This document shows positions 63,815-64,000 of a DNA stretch of 64,000 nt, in pieces. The stretch is taken from assembly GCF_900250075.1 (NCBI RefSeq), contig NZ_LT977070.1, forward strand, positions 2,116,734-2,180,733, read 5' to 3'. The position numbers and the translations under genes were made by a program. The notes below the pieces were generated by a model that was not told where the DNA came from, made no database searches, and saw nothing but the letters and a program-made list of their open reading frames with translations. Each line of letters begins with the position of its first letter. The first letter of the stretch is position 1. Source of the DNA: Cupriavidus taiwanensis (GTDB lineage: Bacteria; Pseudomonadota; Gammaproteobacteria; Burkholderiales; Burkholderiaceae).

Positions 63815-64000
63815 CTATCCGGGGTCGGCGCGTCTGGCAGGATCGGGCATCATTGGCGCGCCCGGCTTGCGCAGCATCTTCTCGACCTCGCCTGCATGCA
63901 GCTCCTCGAGCTGGATCAACTGCCGCGCATACTCCTCCAGGGCAACGGAGCGGCCCTCGACCAGGCCGAGCAGTTCCCGGTACAACGCCAGCGCCTCCTG
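63815..64000 (-). CDS. Ferritin-like/bacterioferritin-type protein, C-terminal part (gene runs off the window)
   Basis: 61 codons plus TAG stop; the 5' part lies beyond the right edge. Helical sequence QEALALYRELLGLVEGRSVALEEYARQLIQLEELHAGEVEKMLRKPG carries an ExxH-type ligand (EELH), as in the fourth helix of bacterioferritin/Dps-like proteins, then a short Pro/Arg tail. The fold assignment from a fragment is tentative. Confidence 0.6.
   Translation of the reverse strand, partial: QEALALYRELLGLVEGRSVALEEYARQLIQLEELHAGEVEKMLRKPGAPMMPDPARRADPG

Overview
The window reads as a piece of the main chromosome of a high-GC betaproteobacterium, most likely Cupriavidus (Burkholderiaceae). The grounds are the very GC-rich third codon positions, three Bug/TctC-type solute receptors, the succinylase lysine branch laid out as dapC-dapD-dapE-prmB, and housekeeping proteins of betaproteobacterial type. 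No phage, insertion sequence, rRNA operon or CRISPR array was seen. Names rest on motifs read by eye, not on database searches.

Layout. 1-10.2 kb: 5' part of smc (minus strand), a ferritin-like di-iron protein, an EamA exporter, then the lysine/peptidoglycan precursor genes dapC, dapD, an unknown coiled-coil membrane protein, an ArsC/Spx-like reductase, dapE and prmB. 10.3-18.9 kb: an MFS carrier, two Bug receptor clusters for CoA-dependent catabolism (receptor plus acyl-CoA ligase; receptor plus quinone-oxidoreductase-like enzyme plus class III CoA-transferase with a divergent LysR regulator), and tRNA-Val. 18.9-24.7 kb: a tightly overlapping six-gene operon resembling E. coli ynbABCD with an added PlsC acyltransferase and a small membrane protein; it looks like a self-contained route to an unidentified phospholipid. 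24.9-36.3 kb: ten co-directional genes for import and hydrolysis of unusual peptides (RpiR regulator, isoaspartyl peptidase, GsiABCD-type ABC importer, DmpA-type and M55 aminopeptidases, a DUF2817 zinc peptidase and one unknown).

36.6-50.3 kb: mostly housekeeping genes: an ABC-F protein, dsbB, a GNAT acetyltransferase, radA, alr, lplT, a coupled DUF1853-UDG-rimI-tsaB set, an acyl-CoA-binding protein and a DHA2 exporter with an SRPBCC protein. 50.4-64 kb: accessory-looking material: a VOC protein behind a 23-bp palindrome, mazEF, an orphan MetQ-like receptor, tRNA-Leu followed by an odd tRNA-like structure, two secreted lipoprotein hydrolases, an enolase-superfamily enzyme, a repeat-rich lipoprotein, a LuxR solo, a third Bug receptor, a YddA-type ABC transporter, a small lipoprotein and the end of a ferritin-like gene.

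Two families of dispersed palindromic repeats occur in the intergenic gaps. One (CTCTCCC/GGGAGAG type) lies near 6.2, 10.2 and 38.6 kb. The other (TTCCCGC/GCGGGAA type) lies near 7.7 and 30.8 kb. The features most worth following up are the ynb-like lipid operon, whose CDP-alcohol transferase has Asn at two of the four canonical Asp positions, and the tRNA-Leu-derived tRNA-like element at 52.9 kb.
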